Under the pieces are notes generated by a model, which was not told where the DNA came from, searched no databases, and saw nothing but the letters and a program-made list of their open reading frames with translations. A stretch of DNA of 25,674 bases. Origin: Byssochlamys sp. IMV 00236 (Eukaryota; Ascomycota; Eurotiomycetes; Eurotiales; Thermoascaceae). The position numbers and the translations under genes were made by a program. Below, piece after piece: positions 1 through 11,515 of the stretch. The DNA lies in contig MSJH02000508.1 of NCBI GenBank assembly GCA_001931875.2, positions 1 through 25,674 of the forward strand, read 5' to 3'. Numbering within the stretch: the stretch's first letter is position 1; every line of letters begins with the position of its first letter.

Positions 1-452
<452 letters not shown>

Positions 453-1193
453 GACCTTTTTTTTTTAATAAAAGAAAGAAAGAAAGAAAGAAAAAGAGTA
501 AGAAAATTTTATTAAGAAAAAAGGAACCAGATGTAATCCAATAGTTTGGGGGAAACAAATGAACAAATCAGCATGTGAGATTGAGACCCAAATTTTGAGA
601 GCTGGCTCATATTTTTACCACTTTTTGTCTGATTCGTTCATTAAGCTTAATACTGCATGCATAACAGTAACTGTTCTTTTTGATTTTCTCATCATTCAAC
701 TAAAACTGATATTGTCAGCTTTTATTTTTATTCATATGGAAATTGATTGACATCATTTTCTTTTTTAATATTGAATACTTCTTCCTGTCGATGATGTTGA
801 ATATGAAGTGAACACCTGATCCAAAGAAGTAAACAAACACTTTATTGACTGCTCAAAGATAAATGTCATTTTAACTTCATAAGCTTACTAAAAGGTAAAA
901 AGGGGAGATAAAGAAAGAGAAAGAAAAACAGAGAAAGAAGGGAGAAGGTCGATTGAGAAAGGTTCATCTTTTTTAACTCCTTATTGTTTTCATCCTTCAT
1001 CTGAGTTTTTCTGTCTTCTTGTAACACGATTCTTTTTATTATTCTCTCTTTCTCTTTCTCTTCCTTTCCTTTCTTTCTTTTTTTTAAAAAGACACTAGTT
1101 TATTTGGGATCGTCTCTTCTTTTTCCTCCCTTTCTTACTTTCTCTTTCTCTCTTTCCTTTTTTTTTTCTATTGTTTTTTTTTGTTAAGAAAGC
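453..1193. promoter_or_regulatory. Divergent intergenic region, CBR1 / coiled-coil gene
   Basis: This 741-nt stretch lies between two divergent start codons and must hold both promoters. It contains GAAA repeats at about 473-495, which read as a CT-rich leader for CBR1 on the minus strand, and long C/T-rich tracts at about 1000-1190, just upstream of the + gene. A 63-codon frame at 559-750 has no family resemblance and I treat it as chance. No clear TATA box was singled out. Confidence 0.5.
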
Positions 1194-2771
1194 ATGTCTA
1201 AAAATAATAAAGAAAAGTCCTCTTTCTGGAGAAAGTTGGGTTTAGGAAAAAACAAGAGCTCGAATACTTCTTTAAGCCCTGAAGCAGGTTAGATAAATAA
1301 AGTTAAATATCTCATATTTTACTCATGTATCAATAGCATGTCATGATGATAAACAAGACGCTGTTTCCATAAAAAGTCATAGGCATCCAAGGTAAACAAA
1401 CAAAGATATGCATTGATATATATATCCTTGTTAATATATCAATAGCGTGCCTCGTACTTCATCATTTCACAAGAGGCAACACAGTAGTCCATTATTTACC
1501 GAGGACCTCCCTCCGATACCTCATGGGGATATACCAAAACAATCAAATAACGAACAACACGTGGATCAGAGTGAACCCTATGTTATATTGTCTAAAAGTC
1601 ATCTGGATGACTCTCCGACAATTCAACAAGATGAACAAAAAGATAATCAAGCATTGTTGCAACAAGAAGTATCTAAACTGAAAGAAGAGCTCGAAAAGGA
1701 AAGATCGGTGGTTGATTCATTACGAAAACAGAAAGAAGGTAGGGTCACTTGTAATAGACTATATTAATTAAAAATTTATTATATATTTTATAAAGCTATC
1801 ACCAAGGATCTGGATTACCTTGGTTTGACAGTGGATGAATTATACGCTGAAAAGTCAGATTTATTACAACAGTTGGAAGAAGAAAAGATAAAGAATCAGA
1901 GACAGCTGGAGGACATGAATGAGATTATGAGCAAGATGAAAGCAAACGCTGATAATGCAAGAGATCAGTCATTTGCTGTAGATCAATATAAATCAGAGTT
2001 GGAAGTAAATAGATTAAAGGGTACACAAAGCATATATTAACGACATTCTGTTAGAATCACTTGATTGAATGTAAACAAGAAAAGAGACAACTGCAACAGT
2101 CTATTGAACTTGGAGATAAAAGGATAAGAGAATTGACTATCGAATTGAATGCATCAAGAGAACAAGTCGAATCATTGAAATTGACAATGGATCAACTGAT
2201 TCAATCTCATGCCGCAGAAATAAGTCGTGTAACAGCTTCGGCTGCCGCTGCTGCTGCTGCTGCTGCATCGGCAAACAATAAGAAATCACAGAGGTAAAAC
2301 AAAGAGCAAAAAATGTAACGTGAAAACTCAATGACAGCTAGTTACCACATGAATACACCCAATGGGTCACCACAATTTCCCCCCAAAGAAGAGGATGACC
2401 TGTGTTGCTCACCCATTCCTAGTAACTTACCAGCACCCTCTACTACTACTACTACTACACCCTTTGGTACCCCACAATCCATGGATAGTGATTACCGCAT
2501 CAAGAGTGAGCCTCTTGATGCATCTGAAGAAAAGGATCTTGATAGTCAATTGATGAAACTTACCAAGGAAAAGGAAAAGGTAAGAAAAAGTTAACTTTAT
2601 GGATTCTTTCTTACAAAAAAAAAAACTATATAGCTTCAGTCATTTTATTCAAAGATTCCATTATCAGGCGGAGGTCCTCAATCACGAAGACGTAAAGAAG
2701 AACTTGAAGCAATGTTGGATCAAGTAGATTCTCAACTTAGTAAAGTTAAGCAAAGAATAAGACGTTCCTAA
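1194..2771 (+). CDS. Coiled-coil protein with an enkurin-like C-terminal motif
   Basis: Seven exons: 1194-1287, 1337-1391, 1446-1738, 1796-2004, 2055-2293, 2342-2579 and 2634-2771. Together they give 1266 nt, 421 residues, with every phase matching. The N-terminus is short and basic (MSKNNKEKSSFWRKLGLG). The middle is low complexity followed by long Glu/Lys/Leu/Gln-rich heptad stretches (about residues 115-290) predicted to be coiled coil, then a run of ten alanines, a Pro/Thr-rich segment with six threonines, and a C-terminal helix. The last 50 residues, with SFYSKIPLSGGG and then SRRRKEELEAMLDQ, resemble the end of the enkurin domain (aromatic, K, hydrophobic, P, then RKEELE and a leucine-rich helix). 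The family is not certain. A scaffold or cytoskeletal role is plausible but unproven. The intron between residues ELE and NHL was placed by phase: GTAAAT donor at 2005 and TTAG acceptor ending at 2054. Confidence 0.75.
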
Positions 2772-3347
2772 ATTATTTTCATTCTATGCTTCGCCCCCCC
2801 CTCCTTCGACTCTCCTTTTTATTACACACACACATTCATATTATTACACAGCATATTCCACTTTTTTATATAACTTATAGCCTTAAACCTTTAGAGTTCC
2901 CATTCATTTACTCCTCCCCTTTTCTTTCCTTTTTTCCATATACAAAATCATTTAAACAATCTGACAAAGTAGCTTTCCTTTAACCAAATAAAGAAAATGC
3001 ATAAAATCCTCTCCAACGCGATATATACTACACACTACTTTCATTTGGATTGAAAAATAACGCGTTAAAGACAAATCATCCCATTCTTGGTTGTAAAATC
3101 TGTGTTTCTGTAAATAAAAGAATATCTAAGGTGAGAGCAATAACTGCTCTGCTTGTTTGAAGTAGCAGTCAAGTACTCAAAAGCAGGTTTCGTATGCTTA
3201 CATAAGGGTTATTTGCTTTTGAGGACTGCTACTGTTTATCACAATGCCAGACTGAAACGACGGCATCATTTTATTGGCCAAATACTCTAGCAGCATATTT
3301 TTCTCTTTTTTTTTTTTGCGTAGTTTCTTATATTGATTGACAATAAA
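2772..3347. other. Intergenic region with 3' UTR, AATAAA and a large hairpin
   Basis: The 3' UTR of the coiled-coil gene comes first, with an AATAAA polyadenylation signal at 2987-2992. A strong inverted repeat follows at 3161-3233 (separate entry), then the presumed promoter of the BRCT gene with a T-rich tract around 3300-3317. A 65-codon frame at 2786-2983 is pyrimidine-rich UTR and is not believed. Confidence 0.55.
3161..3233. repeat. Hairpin: two 10-bp perfect stems, 20 bp in total
   Basis: The left arm is AGTAGCAGTC (3161-3170), a 5-nt bulge, then CTCAAAAGCA (3176-3185). The right arm is TGCTTTTGAG (3214-3223) followed directly by GACTGCTACT (3224-3233). All 20 positions pair. The 28-nt loop contains a further 4-bp hairpin (TATG at 3193-3196, CATA at 3201-3204). 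A separate 6-bp hairpin AGAGCA/TGCTCT sits just upstream at 3134-3150. It lies between two same-strand genes. Confidence 0.8.
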
Positions 3348-4274
3348 ATGAATCTTTTACCTACAATGGAAATCACGGGAGATTCTTTTCATTTCAAACG
3401 TAAATACACATCAGTCACCAAGAGACGACCTAGGACGACATTGACAGGCATAACAAAGAGACCGAATATAAGAAAAGATAGTCAGTTGAATAAAAAAGCC
3501 ATACAAGACGAACTAGGAATAGAAGCAATAAGATATAGTCAGCCAATACTAGAGGGCTGTGTGCTATACATAGACAAGTCATTATCTAATAGAAAGGCAT
3601 TGGCTCAGGTAGCAATAGCAATGAGGGCGCAAGTCAAGGATACGATGGATAAGAAAAGCGTAACACACTTGATTCACGGACCAAAGACAGGAAATACAAA
3701 CTCCAAGGTGATTCATGACGCCTTGAAACATGGAATACATAGGGTGTCTCCTTTATGGTTGACAACATGTTATAAAGAACAGCAATATGTGTCCACTGAG
3801 TTATACCCCTATGATGTCGATCCAAGAAAAGAACGACTGAAGCCTGAAGAAAGCGGCGATGTAGAAGATCCATTTAATGTTAAAGAAAAGATACCTGATT
3901 ATGGAGAAGAAGAAGAAGAAGAAGAAGGAAGAAATGATCATCAGATGAGAATTGATAATTATTTCTTTGTTAAAGACAGTAATAACATGCCTCAACAACA
4001 ACAACAACAACAACAACAACAAGAAGAAGAAGAACAAAAGGAAATGAATGAAGCCGAAAGAAAGGAATACGAAGAAAGAGCAAAGATGATTAAAAAAATA
4101 GTAGAACAAAGAAGAGCTAAAATAGAAGCAAATAATAAAAAATCAAGACAAAGTCCAAGACAACAATCTCAAAAGAAGAGTACAAAAAAGACTCAACTGT
4201 TCCCACCTACTTCTGAATACTTTTCATATGAAGGATTAAAGATTTGGTATGGTGAACAACCATTGGAACCATAA
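3348..4274 (+). CDS. BRCT-domain protein
   Basis: A single-exon gene of 308 residues from the ATG at 3348; a second ATG six codons later is possible. A BRCT domain spans about residues 66-155: a hydrophobic start (ILEGCVLYID), a central VTHLIHG strand and the hallmark tryptophan-x-x-x-cysteine helix SPLWLTTCYKE (W137, C141). BRCT domains bind phosphopeptides in DNA-damage and replication-checkpoint proteins (TopBP1/Dpb11, Rtt107 and others), so a nuclear checkpoint or repair role is likely. The N-terminal 60 residues are basic. After the domain come an acidic Glu run, a run of ten glutamines, a charged helix and a conserved-looking tail (FPPTSEYFSYEGLKIWYG). The exact orthologue was not recognised. 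The 3' AATAAA is at 4288-4293, and the next gene starts only 78 nt after the stop. Confidence 0.85.
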   Translation: MNLLPTMEITGDSFHFKRKYTSVTKRRPRTTLTGITKRPNIRKDSQLNKKAIQDELGIEAIRYSQPILEGCVLYIDKSLSNRKALAQVAIAMRAQVKDTMDKKSVTHLIHGPKTGNTNSKVIHDALKHGIHRVSPLWLTTCYKEQQYVSTELYPYDVDPRKERLKPEESGDVEDPFNVKEKIPDYGEEEEEEEGRNDHQMRIDNYFFVKDSNNMPQQQQQQQQQQEEEEQKEMNEAERKEYEERAKMIKKIVEQRRAKIEANNKKSRQSPRQQSQKKSTKKTQLFPPTSEYFSYEGLKIWYGEQPLEP

Positions 4275-4287
4275 ATTGTGAATACAA

Positions 4288-4293
4288 AATAAA
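4288..4293 (+). terminator. Polyadenylation signal AATAAA of the BRCT gene
   Basis: A canonical AATAAA lies 13 nt after the BRCT stop codon and about 60 nt before the next start codon. Confidence 0.6.
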
Positions 4294-4352
4294 GCATATA
4301 TTTAGTTGTGTATTTCATGTGATCAATACCATTGTTTTTTTTTATTTTACTA

Positions 4353-5174
4353 ATGAATCACGAACAAGTCTGGCGAGAACTTTGTATTCATGCCTTTGAT
4401 AACCAGACAGAAGCAAATGATTTTGTATTGTTTGTAGAAGGATGTAAGACAGCTACAGATAACGGTTATGTTTGGACAACTCAACGACCTGATTACCAGC
4501 AACTACTTTGCAACATTGGCTGTTCCAATGATACCCAACATTCCTTCACATTATCTTCCGAGACATTTGCACGATTGGCCCAAATCAAACGAGAGGCCCG
4601 TACTGAATGGCACAGACGCCGTCAAGAAGAGTTAAAGACACACCTAAAGAAAACGTTAGCCGAGATACATTCACTGTCAGACTTGACTCAAACTCAACGA
4701 TTAGCTCTTATCAAAGAGTTTGTCAATGCACACAAGACTGATCTAGGATCAGTCCCATTCATCAGTGGTCTCAGGGGCTTTTTAAAATACCAACTAGCTC
4801 ATAAGGATCGACTAGCAGAATGGTCATTGAGTGAGTATGTCCTGACTCAAAACAATGAAGAAGCCACAGAGGCCTATGTACGGTTACTCAAGGGCATACT
4901 ATGCATGCAGCTCGTCTATCAAGATGAGGTAGAAACGAATGAGAGTATAGCGATTGATATAGAACATCAAGAAACTCTTCTCTGGCGCATGAATCCCAAC
5001 CTTTCAAACAGTGCCATCCGTGACATCCTTCACAGTTTACCGTCATCATCGGTAGACAACTCAAGTTATAGACTATCCGATATACCTCGACAACAAAAAG
5101 AGCAAAGTGTGTTGGATTGGATCATTCAATGGTTAACTCACTGTTTGTCTTTTTTACCACAAATAAAAACATAG
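4353..5174 (+). CDS. Conserved-looking protein of unknown function
   Basis: One uninterrupted frame of 273 residues from ATG 4353 (context TACTAATGA). The non-ATG frame upstream is ignored. No family is recognised. The protein appears soluble, mixed alpha-helical and rich in Trp, Leu and charged residues. It has an N-terminal globular part (MNHEQVWRELCIHAFDNQ), an Arg/Lys/Glu helix at about residues 85-115, a helical core with FISGLRGFLKYQLAHKDRL, and an amphipathic C-terminus (VLDWIIQWLTHCLSFLPQ). No signal peptide or membrane segment is evident. Its stop is only 26 nt from the stop of the convergent RPL16 gene. The sequence AAATAAAA overlaps its last codons, so the polyadenylation signal may lie inside the coding region. 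Confidence 0.75.
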   Translation: MNHEQVWRELCIHAFDNQTEANDFVLFVEGCKTATDNGYVWTTQRPDYQQLLCNIGCSNDTQHSFTLSSETFARLAQIKREARTEWHRRRQEELKTHLKKTLAEIHSLSDLTQTQRLALIKEFVNAHKTDLGSVPFISGLRGFLKYQLAHKDRLAEWSLSEYVLTQNNEEATEAYVRLLKGILCMQLVYQDEVETNESIAIDIEHQETLLWRMNPNLSNSAIRDILHSLPSSSVDNSSYRLSDIPRQQKEQSVLDWIIQWLTHCLSFLPQIKT

Positions 5175-5187
5175 CATGTTTTCCATT

Positions 5188-5201
5188 TTTATTTATTTAT
5201 T
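5188..5201 (-). terminator. Overlapping AATAAA signals of RPL16
   Basis: Read on the minus strand, the RPL16 stop codon TAA runs straight into three overlapping AATAAA hexamers (plus-strand TTTATT at 5188, 5192 and 5196). This places the polyadenylation signal at the very end of the coding region, next to the stop of the opposing gene. Confidence 0.6.
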
Positions 5202-5906
5202 TAATGACCAAGGGCAGCGATGGCAGAGTTGACATCCTTAACAGCATCAGCCTTGGCTTCAGCAGCCTTCTTTTGAATGGCAGCAAGGGCAACCTTACGT
5301 TGGTAGTAAGCAGCAGACTTGGCCTTACGCTTCTCTTCGAGCTTGGCAACAACATCTTGGTACTTCCATCCAACTTCGTGGGAGATACGACCGATGGTGG
5401 TGTACTTGCGACCAGGCTTAAGACGGAGGACACGAAGAGCGTCGGGAACGACCATGCGCTTGACACGGTCATAAGGAGCAGGAACACCTTCGAAAAGCTT
5501 GATGCGGTCCAAGGCAGCAGCACCACGAGAGGTCTTGTGGGGAATCATACCACGGATAGCCTTGTACAAGATACGAGAAGGAGCACGGAAGTGGAAAGGA
5601 CCGCGACGGGGGTTAACGACACAGCGCTTGTTGAGGTAGGCGTGGTACTTTACTATATTTAAGGTTAATATCTTCACTGGATCAACATTTATATACATAC
5701 ACTTGTTACGGAAGAATTCGCCAGAGACGTTTAATTCTTCACAACGGACAACAACGACCTTTTGACCATTGAGGGCTTGCTTGGCGATGATGGAAGCAAG
5801 ACGACCGAGAAGGTGACCCTTACCGTCAATAACAACAACCTAATGCATGTTAGTAAAGTTGATGTGAAGCAAGGCAGTAACAATGTCAGATTTGTATCCC
5901 TTTTTA

Positions 5907-5940
<34 letters not shown>

Positions 5941-6030
5941 TACACCACTTTGTTGTCTCTTTCTCTTCTTTTAGGGTTCTTTATTGTTACTGCAGTTTGA
6001 GATGATGTATACCTTTTCAAAAGTTGACAT
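5201..6030 (-). CDS. RPL16: 60S ribosomal protein uL13 (L16/L13A)
   Basis: A component of the large cytosolic ribosomal subunit. Three exons: 6030-6013 (18 nt, encoding MSTFEK), 5839-5701 and 5652-5201, giving 202 residues; yeast Rpl16 is about 199. The phases agree. The uL13 fold is clear: [20 protein letters not shown], then SGEFFRNK joined across the intron to [10 protein letters not shown], then [26 protein letters not shown] and the basic Ala/Lys-rich eukaryotic C-terminal helix. Codon use is strongly biased to C-ending codons, as in CTP synthase and RPS23, which fits high expression. Intron 1 (5840-6012, 173 nt) is unusually long for this window and holds a CA microsatellite. A large intron after a tiny first exon is common in ribosomal protein genes. 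Confidence 0.96.
5910..5937. repeat. (CA)n microsatellite in RPL16 intron 1
   Basis: About 14 uninterrupted CA units (GT on the transcribed strand) inside the first RPL16 intron. Confidence 0.95.
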
Positions 6031-6256
6031 TTCTGAAATAGGGATAAAAAGAGAGAAGGAACAAAAATTTTTAAGTCATACGCATGTTTTATTTCCAGTG
6101 TGTCCTTCTGTGGCTTGTTTATAATTTTTGCGTGTTTGTGGCTTAGATCGATCTGGAGTCACTCTTGAATCTTGCCCTTGGTCCTTTGAATAAAAAATAA
6201 AATTTCTCTCGATATTTTTTTCTTTTTTTCTTTCCCCAGAATTATTGTTTGAAAAC
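6031..6256. promoter_or_regulatory. Bidirectional promoter, RPL16 / CTP synthase
   Basis: Only 226 nt separate the divergent start codons of two presumably highly expressed genes. A pyrimidine-rich tract at about 6205-6236 leads into the CTP synthase ATG. Confidence 0.6.
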
Positions 6257-8006
<1,750 letters not shown>

Positions 8007-8105
8007 ATACACTTCCCTTAGACTGTTTTCTCTCCTTCTATCATTTCTAAACATATAAAAATCCTTTGGAATTACTTTAATCATTATTAGACTTTGTGTG
8101 TGTGC

Positions 8106-8111
8106 AATAAA
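8106..8111 (+). terminator. Polyadenylation signal of CTP synthase
   Basis: AATAAA about 100 nt after the stop codon, 43 nt before the stop of the convergent ATPase gene, so the two 3' UTRs probably overlap. Confidence 0.5.
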
Positions 8112-8153
8112 TTGTAAATCTTTTTATGCTCTCCCTCATTAAACCCTATTTTA

Positions 8154-9855
8154 TTACAGTGATGGATTTACTGATTGCAAAGCTTCTTCAATGTGCTCTT
8201 GCTTCACCTCCAACGATTGCGTTTTTAGTGCTAATAAACCGGCTTTCCTTATCACAGCTTTAAGATCTGCACCTGTATAACCTTCTGTCAATTGTGCTAC
8301 CCTCTCAAGATCCACGTCAGGTCCTAATCTTGTCTGCTTTCCCAGCACATACAATATCTGTTCTCTTTCCTCTACATTAGGAGGGCCTATATAAACGAGT
8401 CGATCCAGTCTTCCGGGCCTCAAGATGGAACTATCAATAGCCTCTGGGTAATTGGTAGCACCTAACAAGATGACACTTGCATTGGATCTATCCAAATGAT
8501 CCATCTCAATCAAGAACTGTGAGATCAATTTCTTTCCGACATCGCCACTAGTATCCCTTGAAGAAAAGATCGCCTCGAGCTCATCCAAAAACACCACACA
8601 GGGACTACATCGGGCAGCTGTCTGAAAGATACGAGATACAGCCTTTTCTGACTCGCCTACCTCTCCTTTGATCAGATCGGGTATACTTATCGTCAAAAAG
8701 TTGGCACAGGATTCTGTGGCGACTGCTCTAGCCAGCAGAGTTTTGCCAGTTCCCGGAGGTCCATACAGCAGCAGCCCCTTTGAAGGGCGAATGCCAAGTC
8801 GTTGATAAGCATCTGCGTGTTGATAGATCCAAACTGCAGATTCTTCTAATGTCCTTTTTGCTTCTGTCAGTCCACCAATATCCTCCCAGCGTACCGGGTT
8901 TGGTTTCTCTGCCATGATCGTGTCTAGTCCTGTCAACTTGACTTTATGAAGCGTGTTTTTGAAATTGTCTATCGTCACTTTTTTAAAAGAGTTAACAAAA
9001 GTCATGTTGTGTGTTCTATGCTTCGTACCATATGCATTTCCTTCTAATAACGCGCTTTCTTCAGCCAATTGAAACCAATGCATGATATCTGCAGGAACAA
9101 ATCCATGAGCCATAAAAGATAGCTGATACAGTTCATCTTGATTTAGAGTGGTACGGATATGAAAACACGAGTCATAGATATGTTGCATGATGCACAGTCG
9201 CTCTATGGGTGTAGGAATCTGCAAGTGAATCTCATCGTCAAACCAGGATCTCACTTCCAAGGGCAGTTGATCTGGTCTTCGTGTAGTTGATATCACCATG
9301 ATGTGATGTTGTTTTAGAAATTGAGAGAGTACTGGAAAGAGTTCATCGTCTTGTGGCTCGGATGCGTTTTTTGAGAAAAAGAGATCGAAATCTTCAATCA
9401 ACACTTTTTTTCGTGTACAATTAGTATCAAGATGTCAATAATCACGTAAACATACATAAGGAGGTGTCTTGTTTCTTGGTTGCTTTCCTTAAGAGTCGTT
9501 TAAATCCTTTTGACAGGTGACCATGATGACTTGCTGCCAGCTCACCCAGTATGGCTGTATACATATTGACATTGTACTGCTTGGCCAAATAAGAGGATAT
9601 AAATGTTTTTCCTATGGTTAAAAGTTGATATAAAGGCAAGAAAAACAAAGTTTTTTTTGTTACCTATGCCTGAATCAGCCTTCAACAAGATGTTGGGTGG
9701 TAATTGATTGTGTTTAAAAGTCAAGTGAAATGCTTGATCTAATCTTTTTTTTTGGTGAATCAATACACATTATCTCATTAAGCGAAAAACAGAGAGAAAC
9801 ATAAAATGCAGTACCTTGCACCCTCTTCTCCATAACATTGTGAAGGATACGTCAT
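8154..9855 (-). CDS. Tandem AAA ATPase, AFG2B/SPATA5L1-like (Cdc48-type), without an N-domain
   Basis: Four exons: 9855-9815, 9743-9664, 9611-9456 and 9403-8154, giving 508 residues with matching phases. D1 has Walker A ADSGIGKT (about 36-43) and a Walker-B-like LLLIEDFD (about 92-99). D2 is classical: [15 protein letters not shown] (307-314), [11 protein letters not shown] (E367) and LRPGRLDR arginine fingers. The tail [16 protein letters not shown] resembles that of human SPATA5L1 (AFG2B). AFG2-type ATPases act in nuclear or cytoplasmic 60S ribosome maturation by removing shuttling factors; that role is inferred here. Oddities: only about 35 residues precede Walker A, so no N-domain is present. 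D1 has ED where DE is expected and lacks a normal arginine finger. The D2 pore loop has Glu (GEVGESE) at the usual aromatic position. The first two exons are the least certain, and a start further upstream was not found. Confidence 0.85.
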
Positions 9856-10062
9856 GAATAAGAAAAAAAAAGTAATGCTTAAAAGTGTGAGAGGGATCTT
9901 TTTCTATTTCCAAGCCCCGAATACACTGTTTATTTTTATGGTACACTTTTTTCGTACGCATGGGGAACAATGTATTGAAAAAAACAGCAAGACAACAAAT
10001 TATCATATTCGCTGACATTTCAAAGGACTTTTAAGCTTTAATAAAGAACAATGAGTTCAATT

Positions 10063-10967
10063 TTATTTCTTCAATATTATCTTGACTCTTTGCTTATTTA
10101 CAACCTTTACTCTAGGATAAAGTAGTCCATTATACAATTTTGTAAAGACTTTACTTTTGATTAGCCGTTCATCACTGTACGTAAGCAATAGCTCAACCAG
10201 TAAGCGTTTAGCTTTCGATGACTTTCTACTTGTAGAATCCTTGAATTTTTTGATATCTTGGAGTTTCAGCAAGATTTGTTCAGTATCAGCCTTTTCTTCG
10301 AAGCCCAGATCTTTCCAATAGTGGATGTTATTCAGCATATCTCTTAAATTATTTATTTCATGGAACGAAATAGCCTTGTGAGCTGCCAAGTATATTAACT
10401 TTGAGCAAATAGAAAGATATCCAGCAGGCTCAGTTTCATAGAACTTCAAAGGCAGTGGTGTGTGGAAGTTCTTTTCAATATAGACTGCTGATTTGAAGCA
10501 CCAGGGCTTCAAACTTCCGTTCTTACTATAGTCGCGAAGCATCCTTATGCAAGGTTCTGTTTCCACGGCCATTATTGGCGAAAACAAAATAAACATGTCA
10601 TCTTTGGCCATTATTGCGGGAACAGTGACACCAAGGAGCGCATCTAACTTTGATTTATCTTTTGCAAGATGACTAAGCCCACTAGTGGCAATGATTTCAA
10701 TGTTGCGATATAGAAACCGCAGTTCATACCACGATCCTCCTTTGTCATTAGTGTAATTTTTCATGCTGATGGTTAGCATTTTAGGATGCTCGTCGAATTT
10801 TGTTACAATAGCAACATCATCCAAGCTTTTGTCTTTAACATATGCTTCAATCTGTGTGATGAAAACCCAATCATTTTTTTGATTTATAACAATAGAGTGA
10901 ATCAGCAAGTCTTTTAGCTGTAAAATAAAAAGATCAACTGTACCTTTGCTGATGGATATGTCTTCAT
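10063..10967 (-). CDS. Orphan ORF of about 290 residues, unknown function
   Basis: A long open frame ends at 10063-10065 (TAA). It reads about 285 codons from 10917 with plausible composition: hydrophobic strands (NDWVFITQIEAYVKD), ELRFLYRNIEIIATSG, helical Leu/Lys segments and a very basic C-terminus (RVKVVNKQRVKIILKK). No family is recognised. The start is uncertain. One model uses ATG 10967-10965, a 24-nt exon (MKTYPSAK) and a 26-nt GTACAG...TTACAG intron (10943-10918), but that intron is shorter than any other here. The frame is also open without the intron up to about 11010, but has no ATG there. It could be a lineage-specific gene or a 5'-damaged one. A TATAAA (minus strand) lies at 11086-11081. 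Confidence 0.55.
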
Positions 10968-11515
10968 GTAGAGGGGTCCTGTTGTATTCAGCTATGGTTG
11001 TTATTGAAAAAAGCCATTAAGTCGATAACATTTTTTATAAAAAGAAAAGCTGAATGTTGTTAAATTAAATGCGTAAGCGTTTTATAGGGGTAAAGAATCT
11101 GTGGCTGCCATTTATATTATTGTCGTCATTGACATTATTTGTGCTTATGATACTATTGTTATACTAGTAGCTACTATAGTTATTATAGGTATTCTTATCA
11201 GATGCGATAGGGGAATGTAAAGTAGAATGTATGCTCTACTGCAAGATTATACTCGAGTCATTATAATGATGCATATCAAACACGCCAGGTCCAATCGATG
11301 ACAGTCTTATAATTTAATGGGATTTCAGGAAGTTTTACGAACAAAATTCTCGGTAAAAAACTTGAAGGATATTCCATAGCATGCTTTATTCTACTTTATA
11401 TACTGTACGAAATCCCATGTGGAAAGTGCATATATTCTTTCATTTCTGTTGTATGAAAATTTTCATAAAGTGTAGGAAAAGTTTTCGAAAAAGGTGTATA
11501 TGTCATGCATAAGCG
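10968..11515. other. Intergenic, between Rqt4 3' end and orphan ORF
   Basis: The region holds the 3' UTR of the Rqt4 gene and the 5' region of the orphan ORF, both on the minus strand. Seen here: a TATAAA on the minus strand (11086-11081), a 6-bp hairpin AGTAGA/TCTACT (11221-11240) and a perfect 16-bp palindrome TATGAAAATTTTCATA (11452-11467). No coding potential was found. Confidence 0.5.

Noticed and set aside
559..750. 63-codon + strand frame in the CBR1 upstream region
   Set aside because: Starts in a promoter, has a skewed hydrophobic composition, no splice context and no family resemblance.
2137..2331. Minus-strand frame with a run of glutamines
   Set aside because: It is the antisense of the alanine run (GCT/GCC) in the coiled-coil gene.
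2786..2983. 65-codon + strand frame
   Set aside because: Pyrimidine-rich 3' UTR; Pro/Leu/Phe-rich translation typical of such DNA.
3801..4109. Minus-strand Leu/Phe-rich frame
   Set aside because: Antisense of the Glu and Gln runs in the BRCT gene.
5197..5662. Other frames over RPL16 on both strands
   Set aside because: Shadows of a strongly codon-biased gene; the uL13 frame explains the region.
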